Notes under the pieces: model-generated
What the model was told of the DNA's origin: nothing
The model's database searches: none
The model's input: only the letters and a program-made list of their open reading frames with translations
Source: an uncultured Coriobacteriaceae bacterium
GTDB taxonomy: Bacteria > Actinomycetota > Coriobacteriia > Coriobacteriales > Eggerthellaceae
DNA length: 15,869 nt
Direction: 5' to 3'
NCBI GenBank assembly: GCA_902781245.1
Contig: CACZIP010000016.1
Coordinates: forward strand, 1-15,869
Shown: positions 7,220 through 14,220 of the stretch, one piece after another
Numbering within the stretch: position 1 is the stretch's first letter
Layout: every line of letters begins with the position of its first letter
Translations under genes and position numbers: made by a program

Positions 7220-8137
7220 ATGCAAACGATACGCCAAGGTGATTCAGGCGCCGCAGTCGAGGACGCGCAGCAGCGCCTCGTGATAGTGGGACTCATGCCC
7301 GAGGAGGCCGTCGACGGCGAGTTCGGCAGCAAGACCGCCGACGCCGTGCGCGCCTTCCGCAGTCAGGTAGGGCTTGAAGACGGTGACGAGATCGACGAGA
7401 AGACGTGGTCGATGCTCGTCGATGCGTCCTACCAGATGGGCGACCGCACTCTGTATCTGCGCATGCCCTACTTCCATGGTCATGACGTGCTCGAACTGCA
7501 GCGGGCGCTCGGCGCGCTCGGTTTCCCGAGCGGGCGCGAGGATGGCATCTTCGGCGCTTTCACCGAAGATGCGGTGCGCAAGTTCCAGAGCAACCTTGGT
7601 TTGCCTTCGGACGGCATCGTCGGTTCGTACACGTTCGCTTCCATTCACAACCTCCACCATTCGTGGGAAGGCAAGAAATCGATTCCCATGCAGCTGAACC
7701 TCGGGTTCGCGCGTGCTGCCGACGTGCTCGAAAGCAATGCTTTGTGTCTGTTCGGCACCGACGAGTTCACGCGTGGCGTGGCATCGCGCATGTCGAATCT
7801 GTCGCTGGCCACCAACCCGTCATCGAAGATCCTGAGTGCCGACTCGCTGCTCGTGAAGCCCGACGACTCCATGCTGCTCGTGCGCATCGCGTTGCCGGGC
7901 GAGGTGTCGCGCAACGACAACGATCCGCGCGTGTCGTTTGAGCCCGACGAGTCGCTCGCCTTGCGCATGGCGCCTGCTGTCGAGGCGGCGCGGCGTAACA
8001 GGCCTGCGCGCATCACAATCGAGCTTCCCGGCACCACGTGGCTCGATGCGGGCGAGGAGCGCTCGTCGCAGCATTTCGCAATCACGCTGCTCGACGCGCT
8101 GTGCGTGGCGCTTTCCGAGCAATCGCCTTTCGAATAG
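7220..8137 (+). CDS. CwlM-like cytosolic protein with two peptidoglycan-binding modules
   Basis: The 305-residue protein has two PG_binding_1 modules: residues 4-69 (IRQGDSG...VDGEFGSKTADAVRAFR) and 85-145 (VLELQRALGALGF...DGIFG...AVRKFQ...DGIVG). They are joined by ASYQMGDRTLYLR. From memory, this order and linker resemble the N-terminal half of mycobacterial CwlM, a cytoplasmic amidase-like protein that stimulates MurA. The C-terminal half (about 160-305) shows no DPGHGG-type zinc motif of Amidase_3, so it is probably not catalytic. There is no signal peptide or membrane helix, so it should be cytosolic despite its wall-binding modules. The ATG at 7220 has AGGAG eight bases upstream; an earlier ATG at 7160 would translate the right palindrome. 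The ABC-F gene follows nine bases after the stop, so the two are probably co-transcribed. Confidence 0.8.
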   Translation: MQTIRQGDSGAAVEDAQQRLVIVGLMPEEAVDGEFGSKTADAVRAFRSQVGLEDGDEIDEKTWSMLVDASYQMGDRTLYLRMPYFHGHDVLELQRALGALGFPSGREDGIFGAFTEDAVRKFQSNLGLPSDGIVGSYTFASIHNLHHSWEGKKSIPMQLNLGFARAADVLESNALCLFGTDEFTRGVASRMSNLSLATNPSSKILSADSLLVKPDDSMLLVRIALPGEVSRNDNDPRVSFEPDESLALRMAPAVEAARRNRPARITIELPGTTWLDAGEERSSQHFAITLLDALCVALSEQSPFE

Positions 8138-8146
8138 AAGCTGCGC

Positions 8147-9949
8147 ATGGCGTTTCTGCTCGGATGCGAGAAAGTCGGGGTCGACTTCCCCTCGAAAACG
8201 GTGTTCGATGACATCTCGCTCGGCGTGAACGACGGCGAGCGCATCGGCATCGTCGGTCGCAACGGCGACGGCAAGTCGACGTTGCTGGCGCTGCTCGGCG
8301 GTTTGCTCGAACCCGATCGTGGGCGCGTTATCAGGACCAACAACATTTCCGTCGGTGTGCTTTCGCAGGTCGACGAGTTGTCCGATGACGACACGGTCGG
8401 TCGGGCCATCGTGGGCGACCTGCCCGAATACGAATGGGCGAGCAGCGCGCGCATTCGTGGCATCATCGCAGGTATCGTGGGAGACATCGACTGGCAGGCG
8501 TCTGTCGGGACGCTTTCGGGCGGCCAGCGGCGTCGCGTCGATCTGGCGCGGTTGCTCGTGGGCGAATGGGACATCCTCATGCTCGACGAGCCCACGAACC
8601 ATCTGGACGTGCGCGCAATCAACTGGCTGGCGCAGCATTTGAAGACGCGCTGGCGCGAAGGGCAGGGTGCCCTGCTCGTCGTGACGCACGATCGCTGGTT
8701 CCTCGACGAGACCTGCTCGATCATGTGGGAAGTGCACGACAAGCGCATCGAGCCGTTCGAAGGCGGATTTTCGGCCTACATCATGCAGCGCGTCGAGCGT
8801 GATCGCGTGGCGCGTGTGACCGAGGAGCGTCGGCAGAACAAGTTGCGCCGCGAGCTCGCATGGCTCTCGCGTGGCGCGCAGGCACGGTCGACCAAACAGA
8901 AGTTCCGCATCAAGGCCGCTCAAGAGCTCATCGCCGACGTTCCTCCGCTGCGCAACGAGCTCGAGCTCAAGCGCATGGCCGTGAAGCGTTTGGGCAAGCA
9001 GGTCGTCGACGTGAAGAACGTGACGGTGCGCTACGGCGACCACACCGTGCTGGACGGCATCGAGTGGCTCATCGGGCCAGGTGACCGTATCGGAATTGTT
9101 GGCAGCAACGGCGCTGGCAAGACCACGCTGCTGAACGTGATCCAGCAGAAGCTGCGGCCGACGAGCGGATACGTGAAGGTCGGCAAGACCGTGAAGTTCG
9201 CCGTGCTCTCGCAGCACCTTGACGAGCTGACTGCGCATGGTGACGACCGTGTGCGCCAGGTCGTGGGCCGTTTCGGGCATGCCGTCATGCTCGACGGGCG
9301 CGACCAGACTCCCAAGCAGCTGCTCGAGCGGCTTGGCTTCACGAACGCCGATCTGAACGAGCCGGTGTGCGACTTGTCGGGCGGACAGAAGAGGCGCTTG
9401 GCGCTCATGCTCATTCTGCTGGAAGAGCCTAACGTGCTCATCCTCGACGAGCCGGGAAACGACCTGGATGTTGACATGCTCGCAGCGGTCGAAGACCTGC
9501 TTGACGGTTGGCCGGGCACGTTGCTGCTCGTCACGCACGACCGCTACCTCATGGAGCGCGTGACCGACGACCAGTACGCGATAATCGATGGTCATTTGCG
9601 CCACCTCCCCGGCGGAATTGACGAGTACTTGAGAATCGTGGACGATCTCGAGGAGGATGGCGTACCCGTTGTCACCAAGACGGATGCCGCCGTTTCGACG
9701 AAGCCCGCCAAGGACGGCTCGCTCTCGAACAGCGAGCTGCGCGCGCTGAAGAAGACGCTTCAATCGACCGATCGCAAGATGAACACGCTGCGCAACAAGA
9801 TCGAGGATGCGCAGGAACGACTGCATTCCGCCGACCCGACCGATTTCGTCGCCCTTGGCGACATCCAAGCGGAGATCAACGAGTTGCAGTCGCAGCTCGA
9901 CGATCTCGAGCTCGTATGGCTCGAGACCGCGGAAACTTTGGGTGAGTGA
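8147..9949 (+). CDS. ABC-F family ATPase, Uup-like
   Basis: The 600-residue protein has two ABC ATPase domains and no membrane segments, the layout of soluble ABC-F proteins that act on ribosomes. Domain 1 has Walker A GRNGDGKS (37-44), signature LSGGQ (123-127), Walker B LMLDEPTNHLD and His181. The inter-domain linker (about 215-280) carries the family's charged motif SRGAQARSTKQKFRI. Domain 2 has Walker A GSNGAGKT (319-326), signature LSGGQ (410-414) and Walker B LILDEPGNDLD, with Gly where Thr is normal. Residues 527-597 form a charged coiled coil like the C-terminal domain of Uup. No strong ribosome-binding site is seen; the start lies nine bases after the upstream stop, so translational coupling is likely. 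The TGA stop is the first three bases of the following hairpin element. An antibiotic-resistance role is possible but not indicated. Confidence 0.9.
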   Translation: MAFLLGCEKVGVDFPSKTVFDDISLGVNDGERIGIVGRNGDGKSTLLALLGGLLEPDRGRVIRTNNISVGVLSQVDELSDDDTVGRAIVGDLPEYEWASSARIRGIIAGIVGDIDWQASVGTLSGGQRRRVDLARLLVGEWDILMLDEPTNHLDVRAINWLAQHLKTRWREGQGALLVVTHDRWFLDETCSIMWEVHDKRIEPFEGGFSAYIMQRVERDRVARVTEERRQNKLRRELAWLSRGAQARSTKQKFRIKAAQELIADVPPLRNELELKRMAVKRLGKQVVDVKNVTVRYGDHTVLDGIEWLIGPGDRIGIVGSNGAGKTTLLNVIQQKLRPTSGYVKVGKTVKFAVLSQHLDELTAHGDDRVRQVVGRFGHAVMLDGRDQTPKQLLERLGFTNADLNEPVCDLSGGQKRRLALMLILLEEPNVLILDEPGNDLDVDMLAAVEDLLDGWPGTLLLVTHDRYLMERVTDDQYAIIDGHLRHLPGGIDEYLRIVDDLEEDGVPVVTKTDAAVSTKPAKDGSLSNSELRALKKTLQSTDRKMNTLRNKIEDAQERLHSADPTDFVALGDIQAEINELQSQLDDLELVWLETAETLGE

Positions 9950-10012
9950 GTCGAAGGGACAGTCCCAATGACTCATTCTGAAATGAGTCATTGGGACTGT
10001 CCCTTCGACTCA
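9947..10012. repeat. Perfect 31-bp hairpin made of two inverted 29-nt palindromes (REP/BIME-like)
   Basis: The arms 9947-9977 and 9982-10012 are exact reverse complements around a CTGA loop. Each arm contains a palindromic unit: TGAGTC, 3 bases, GGGAC, 1 base, GTCCC, 3 bases, GACTCA (9947-9975 and 9984-10012). No T-run follows, so it is not a classical terminator, though as RNA it would be very stable. The design resembles REP/BIME elements or small MITEs mobilised in trans. The left edge supplies the ABC-F stop codon and the right edge reaches the -35 zone of rrf2. Confidence 0.85.
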
Positions 10013-10023
10013 TGCCGATGCTG

Positions 10024-10029
10024 TACAAT
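10024..10029 (+). promoter_or_regulatory. Candidate -10 element of rrf2
   Basis: TACAAT lies 31 bases before the ATG at 10061. A -35 at normal spacing would fall within the right end of the hairpin element (around 10001-10006, CCCTTC) and is poor. Confidence 0.4.
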
Positions 10030-10060
10030 TCAGATGAAAGGATGCGGAAAGGATTCCCAC

Positions 10061-10495
10061 ATGCTCGTAACCACCAAAGGACGCTATGCGATGCGCATGA
10101 TGGTGTTCATCGCGGGGTTCCCCGAGGGGGAGAAGGTCGCATTGCGGCATGTGTCGGAAGCCGAGAACATCTCGCTGAAATACCTCGAACAGCTTGCCCA
10201 TTCGCTCGTTAGCGCTGGATTGCTGAAAAGCGTGCGCGGGCACGGCGGCGGTTACATCCTCGGCAAGCCTGTAGAGGAGATTACGGCAGGGGAAATCCTT
10301 CGCGCCGTCGAGGGGACGACCGCCCCGGTGGCGTGTTCTGCGCTCGAGGAAGGTGGCGAATGCCCACGTGAGAGGGTCTGTTCGACGATATCGTTCTGGG
10401 CTGGTCTCGACGAGGTCATCGAGCGCTATGTCGACAACGTCACCCTCGCAGAGCTGAGCGCCGACGACGACGGCCGCACGTTCGGTTTGGAATAG
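10061..10495 (+). CDS. Rrf2-family transcription regulator, IscR-like with Fe-S cysteines
   Basis: The 144-residue protein is a winged helix-turn-helix regulator of the Rrf2 family, whose members sense iron-sulfur status, redox, NO or cysteine metabolites. The N-terminus TTKGRYAMRMM, the recognition region ISLKYLEQLAHSL (37-49) and the wing GHGGGY (60-65) are typical. Three cysteines, Cys92, Cys101 and Cys107, match the cluster-binding region of IscR (Cys92, 98, 104 in E. coli). The first interval is longer here (eight residues between, not five). A [2Fe-2S] cluster is therefore likely. The ATG at 10061 has GGAAAGGA seven bases upstream; an in-frame ATG at 9968 lies inside the hairpin and is rejected. 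The usual isc/suf or cysteine genes are not adjacent, so the target regulon is unknown. Autoregulation is possible. Confidence 0.9.
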   Translation: MLVTTKGRYAMRMMVFIAGFPEGEKVALRHVSEAENISLKYLEQLAHSLVSAGLLKSVRGHGGGYILGKPVEEITAGEILRAVEGTTAPVACSALEEGGECPRERVCSTISFWAGLDEVIERYVDNVTLAELSADDDGRTFGLE

Positions 10496-10598
10496 CCAGC
10501 AGAACAATCCGATTTGGCCATTTGGGCCTGCCCCATATAACCAGCATCTAGACGCAGCCCGAAAAATAACAGTATCGGCTCGATTGCCGCACCTGCGG

Positions 10599-10604
10599 TA
10601 CAAT
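10599..10604 (+). promoter_or_regulatory. Candidate -10 element of recJQ
   Basis: TACAAT lies 38 bases before the ATG at 10643. The expected -35 position (about 10576-10581) has little similarity to consensus. A GAGGT ribosome-binding site follows at 10633-10637. The rest of the rrf2-recJQ gap (10496-10598) shows only a weak 4-bp hairpin at 10516-10528. Confidence 0.35.
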
Positions 10605-10642
10605 GCAGGGGAACACAACGAGCTTTTCCTGCGAGGTATTTC

Positions 10643-13600
10643 ATGTCAGCGCAATTCAACGTCTGCGCAGCCGATGCGCGCGTGGTCGCATTATTGCGGC
10701 AGCATTTCGACCTGCCCGAATTCATGGCGTCCATCATGGCGGCGCGTGGCATCACGTCGGTTGAGCAAGCGGAGCGTTTCCTCAACCCAAGCCTCGACCG
10801 TGATTGGCTCGAACCGTACGACATGCCGGGTATCGGCGAGGTGGTTGACCATCTCGAACAGGCCATTCGCGACCGTCGCCACATTGTCGTGTTCGGCGAT
10901 TTCGATGTCGACGGCGTGTCCGCCACGACGGTGCTCACGCGCGGGTTGCGCGCCCTGGGCGGTTACGCGACGCCGTTCATCCCGCGCCGTTTCGACGAGG
11001 GCTATGCGCTGTCGCCGGCGGCTTGCGAGCGCGTGAAGAAGCTTGATCCCGAGATCATCGTGACGGTCGACTGCGGCATCGCTTGCAAAGACGAAGTGGC
11101 TGCCATCGTGGCGGAGGGCATCGAGGTCGTCATCACGGACCACCACGAAGTGGGGGAGCTGAAACCCGTCGGCGTTCCAATCGTCGATCCGAAAACCGAC
11201 CTCGATTGTCCAAGCTCGATCCTCGCTGGCGTGGGCGTTGCGCTCAAGGTGGTCCAGGCTCTCGGCGGGCGCTTCGGGTTCCCGCACCTGTGGCGCAACT
11301 ACACTGATCTGGCAACGCTTGGCACGGTTGCCGACCTGATGCCCATGCGCGACGAGAACCGCGCGCTCGTGGCTGATGGCCTGGCGCGCATCAACAACAA
11401 TCCGCGCCCATGCATTGCGGCGCTCCTCGGCCAGACCGGCGCTGCGGGCAAGTCCGTGACCGCGACCGATCTGAGCTTCTCGCTGATTCCGCGGTTGAAC
11501 GCGGCCGGGCGTCTGGGCGATGCCCAGATTGCGCTCGACTTGCTCATGACCGACGACTTCGACACGGCGTGCAAGCTTGCCGCCGAGCTCGAAGCCACCA
11601 ACGACAAGCGCCGCGCCATCGAGGCCGAGCTTTCGGAGGTCGCACGCGATACGGCGCTTTCGGTCTACCACGGTCAACGCGCGCTCGTGGTGGCGGGCGA
11701 AGGTTGGCACGAAGGCGTGAAGGGCATCGTGGCAAGCCGCCTCGTGCACACGTACGGCGTGCCGTGCCTGCTGTTCACCATCGACGGCGACGAGGCGCGG
11801 GGCAGTGGCCGCACGGTCGGCCAGGTCAACTTGTTCAAGGCGGTGGAAAGCACCGAGGACCTGCTCACGCGTTTCGGTGGGCACGAGGCCGCCGTCGGCG
11901 TCACGCTTCCCGCGGCCAACCTCGATGAGTTCTCCGAACGGCTTTGCGCCTATATGGACGAGTTGCCCGAAGATGCCTTCCATCCGCTTATCGAGATCGA
12001 CGCCTGCGTCTCGCTCGACGAGCTCACCATCGAAAACGTCGAGAAGCTGCAGGCGCTCGCCCCCTTCGGACAAGAGAACCGCACGCCCTGCCTGCTTGCG
12101 CGCGACGTCGTACTGTCGAACGCGCGCGCGGTGGGTGCCGACAAGAGCCATTTCTCGTGTCAGCTGGGCGACGGCGTTGCGAAGATCTCGGGCATCATGT
12201 TCCACTGCAACGACATCGAGATGCTCATGAAAACCGACAGCGTCGTGAACGCTGCGTTCGAAGTGCAGATCGACGAATGGCGTGGCCGCCGCTCGGTGAA
12301 GGCCATGCTCAAGTCGCTGGCTCCTGCCCAGCCGTGCGCAGCGCTCGAGGCCTGCCTTGACCCGGGGAACCTGCGCTTCTTCTCCGACCTCTATGCGACA
12401 TCTGACGAGGAGCTCTGCGAGACGCAGGCCGAAAGCCCCCAAGACGTCGAGGCGTTCGAAGCGAGCCGCTCCGAAGCCCGCGCAGCATGGGAACGTCGCG
12501 CCGTAACGGAGCCGGCGAAGCTTGAAGCGGACATCGTGCGTGCGCTCATCGGCGACGGTCAGCTGCATCCCGAGCAGCGGGAAGTGCTCGATCATCTGCA
12601 ACAAGGATGCTCCACCATGTGCGTCATGGCGACCGGCCGCGGCAAGTCGCTCATCTTCCACGTGCATGCCGCACGCTGCGCGTTGAGCGACGGTTCGGCG
12701 AGCCTGTTCGTCTATCCACTGCGTGCGCTCATCGCCGACCAGGCCTTCCATTTGAACAACGCTCTTGCCCGATTCGGGCTCACCTCGAGCGTGCTCACGG
12801 GCGAGTCATCGCCCGAGGAACGTCGCGCCATCTACGCTGCACTCGAGGACGGTTCGTGCGATATCGTGTTGACGACTCCCGAGTTCTTGACCCTGCACGT
12901 CGACGACCTGGCGAGATCGGGCCGCATCCGTTTCGTCGTCATCGACGAGGCCCATCACATCGGCATGGCGAAGGCGGGCGACCGTCCAGCCTATACCGAG
13001 CTCGACACCGCTCTCGAACGGCTCGGCAATCCGACCGTGCTCGCGCTGACCGCGACGGCAAGCGGCATCGTCGCTCGCGACATCGCCACACAGTTGCCCA
13101 TCGAGACCTGCGTGTTCGACCAGACCGATCGTCCGAACCTCTACATCGACGACCGTCGCGGTTCGAAAGCACGCGAAGATTACCTCGCCAACCTGGTAGC
13201 TGGCGGCGAAAAGACGGTCGTGTACGTCAACTCGCGTTCCAGCTCGGTTGCGCTCGCGCGAACGCTGCGCAGCAAGGTGCCGCAGCTGGCGCTCATGATC
13301 GGCTTCTACAATGCGGGCCTATCGCGCGGGGAGCGAACGCGCATCGAGGAGATGTTCCGAGACGGGCATCTGACAACGCTCATCGCCACGTCGGCGTTTG
13401 GCGAAGGCGTCAACATTCCCGACATTCGCCATGTGGTGCTCTACCATCTGCCCTACAACGAGATCGAATTCAATCAGATGAGCGGCCGCGCTGGACGCGA
13501 CGGCGCTCCGGCGGGCGTTCACCTGCTTTACACCCGCAAAGACTCCGAGGTCAACGAGTCGATGCTCGAGGAGACGACTCCCGATCGTGACCAAATGGCC

Positions 13601-13978
13601 CAGGTGTACCGTGCGTTGCGTGATGCGCAGCGCGAGGTGGGAACCGGGTTCTTCAAGGCGAGCAATGCGGACGTGGCCACGCGTGCGTCGAAGAGCGGAC
13701 ACGAGGTCTCGCAGGATTCGGTGAAGTGCGCCATCGAGGTTTTCCGCGAGCTCGGCCTCATCGAGACGCATTCCGCCTACACTTCGGGCGAGGTCGTGCG
13801 CTCGGTGCACGTGGTCTCGGATGCTTGCAAGGTCGAACTGTCCGACTCCGTGCGCTACCGCGAGGGCCTCGCAGAGCGCGCCGTCTTCCAAGACTTCAAG
13901 GCGGCTGCCCTGAACGAGCCGGCTGCATCTCTCGAGCAACACGTCCAGCGTCCCATCCTGCCCGGCTGCGCTGTGTAG
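10643..13978 (+). CDS. recJ: RecJ single-strand exonuclease fused to a RecQ-like DEAH helicase
   Basis: The 1111-residue protein joins two repair enzymes. Residues 1-560 are RecJ, a 5'-3' single-strand DNA exonuclease: metal-binding motifs DFDVDG (86-91), VDCG (142-145), DHH (166-168) and GTVADL (227-232), then the DHHA1 part with GWHEGVKG (354-361) and FGGHEAAVG (411-419). A linker of about 75 residues follows. Residues about 635-960 are a superfamily 2 helicase of RecQ type: HPEQREVLDHL, Walker A ATGRGKS (663-669), DEAHH (768-772), LTATA (802-806), FGEGVNIPD (919-927) and QMSGRAGRDG (945-954). The C-terminal 150 residues look winged-helix-like but lack RecQ's four-cysteine zinc site. A helicase feeding a 5' nuclease suggests coordinated end resection as in the RecF pathway. 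Free-standing RecJ is about 570 residues, so that half is complete. The start has GAGGT five bases upstream. Confidence 0.93.
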   Translation: MSAQFNVCAADARVVALLRQHFDLPEFMASIMAARGITSVEQAERFLNPSLDRDWLEPYDMPGIGEVVDHLEQAIRDRRHIVVFGDFDVDGVSATTVLTRGLRALGGYATPFIPRRFDEGYALSPAACERVKKLDPEIIVTVDCGIACKDEVAAIVAEGIEVVITDHHEVGELKPVGVPIVDPKTDLDCPSSILAGVGVALKVVQALGGRFGFPHLWRNYTDLATLGTVADLMPMRDENRALVADGLARINNNPRPCIAALLGQTGAAGKSVTATDLSFSLIPRLNAAGRLGDAQIALDLLMTDDFDTACKLAAELEATNDKRRAIEAELSEVARDTALSVYHGQRALVVAGEGWHEGVKGIVASRLVHTYGVPCLLFTIDGDEARGSGRTVGQVNLFKAVESTEDLLTRFGGHEAAVGVTLPAANLDEFSERLCAYMDELPEDAFHPLIEIDACVSLDELTIENVEKLQALAPFGQENRTPCLLARDVVLSNARAVGADKSHFSCQLGDGVAKISGIMFHCNDIEMLMKTDSVVNAAFEVQIDEWRGRRSVKAMLKSLAPAQPCAALEACLDPGNLRFFSDLYATSDEELCETQAESPQDVEAFEASRSEARAAWERRAVTEPAKLEADIVRALIGDGQLHPEQREVLDHLQQGCSTMCVMATGRGKSLIFHVHAARCALSDGSASLFVYPLRALIADQAFHLNNALARFGLTSSVLTGESSPEERRAIYAALEDGSCDIVLTTPEFLTLHVDDLARSGRIRFVVIDEAHHIGMAKAGDRPAYTELDTALERLGNPTVLALTATASGIVARDIATQLPIETCVFDQTDRPNLYIDDRRGSKAREDYLANLVAGGEKTVVYVNSRSSSVALARTLRSKVPQLALMIGFYNAGLSRGERTRIEEMFRDGHLTTLIATSAFGEGVNIPDIRHVVLYHLPYNEIEFNQMSGRAGRDGAPAGVHLLYTRKDSEVNESMLEETTPDRDQMAQVYRALRDAQREVGTGFFKASNADVATRASKSGHEVSQDSVKCAIEVFRELGLIETHSAYTSGEVVRSVHVVSDACKVELSDSVRYREGLAERAVFQDFKAAALNEPAASLEQHVQRPILPGCAV

Positions 13979-13983
13979 CTTGA

Positions 13984-14014
13984 TGGCACACAGTTCCCAG
14001 GGAGCACTGTGCCA
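13984..14014. repeat. 31-nt palindromic repeat, copy 1
   Basis: TGGCACA and TGTGCCA form the outer 7-bp arms and TCCCAGGGA is the central palindrome (centre 13999). It starts six bases after the recJQ stop codon. It is the first of three same-orientation copies, and its hairpins may protect the recJQ mRNA end or act as terminator-like structures. Confidence 0.8.
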
Positions 14015-14019
14015 AATCG

Positions 14020-14050
14020 TGGCACAAAGCTCCCAGGGAATGCTGTGCCA
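14020..14050. repeat. 31-nt palindromic repeat, copy 2
   Basis: It has the same outer arms and the same TCCCAGGGA centre (at 14035) as copy 1, starting 36 bases after the start of copy 1. The variable bases are confined to the positions between arms and centre, which do not pair in any copy. Confidence 0.8.
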
Positions 14051-14064
14051 CAAGAGCGCCGTTA

Positions 14065-14095
14065 TGGCACAAAGCTCCCAGGGAACAGTGTGCCA
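14065..14095. repeat. 31-nt palindromic repeat, copy 3, with an adjacent fragment of a fourth
   Basis: It has the same arms and centre (14080), starting 45 bases after the start of copy 2. Eight bases matching the right end of the repeat, CTGTGCCA, recur at 14098-14105 without the rest of a unit, five bases before the insertion sequence. Confidence 0.8.
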
Positions 14096-14110
14096 CCCTG
14101 TGCCAGCTGA

Positions 14111-14133
14111 GTGTGAGTAACTTTAACTGGGGT
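14111..14133 (+). repeat. Left terminal inverted repeat of the IS
   Basis: These 23 bases are the exact reverse complement of 15847-15869. The last bases overlap a hairpin, CTGGGG (14127-14132) with CCCCAG (14143-14148), just inside the element. That hairpin may limit read-through transcription from outside into the transposase gene. Confidence 0.9.
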
Positions 14134-14220
14134 GAGGGACCTCCCCAGACATGTGAACAGGAAAGGACCTTTCGGTATTCTTCGATTGGCTTAGTCTTCG
14201 AAGAGAAAGATTATTTCTAC

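Noticed and set aside
7820..9991. 723-codon open frame on the minus strand opposite the ABC-F gene
   Set aside because: It is antisense to a gene with complete ABC-F motifs. Its translation is rich in His, Arg, Gln and Leu with no recognisable domain, as expected from GC-rich codon periodicity.
9968..10060. In-frame upstream ATG for the Rrf2 regulator
   Set aside because: It lies within the hairpin and would add 31 residues before the conserved N-terminus; the ATG at 10061 has a strong ribosome-binding site.
10516..10528. GGCC-ATTTG-GGCC... hairpin after rrf2 as a terminator
   Set aside because: The stem is only about 4 bp with no T-run, too weak to support.
10691..12751. 686-codon open frame on the minus strand inside recJQ
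   Set aside because: It is a mirror of a well-supported gene, has low-complexity Arg/His/Val composition, and has no plausible start context.
13984..14095. Three spaced repeats read as a short CRISPR array
   Set aside because: The intervals between repeats are 5 and 14 bases, far too short for spacers, and no cas genes are present.
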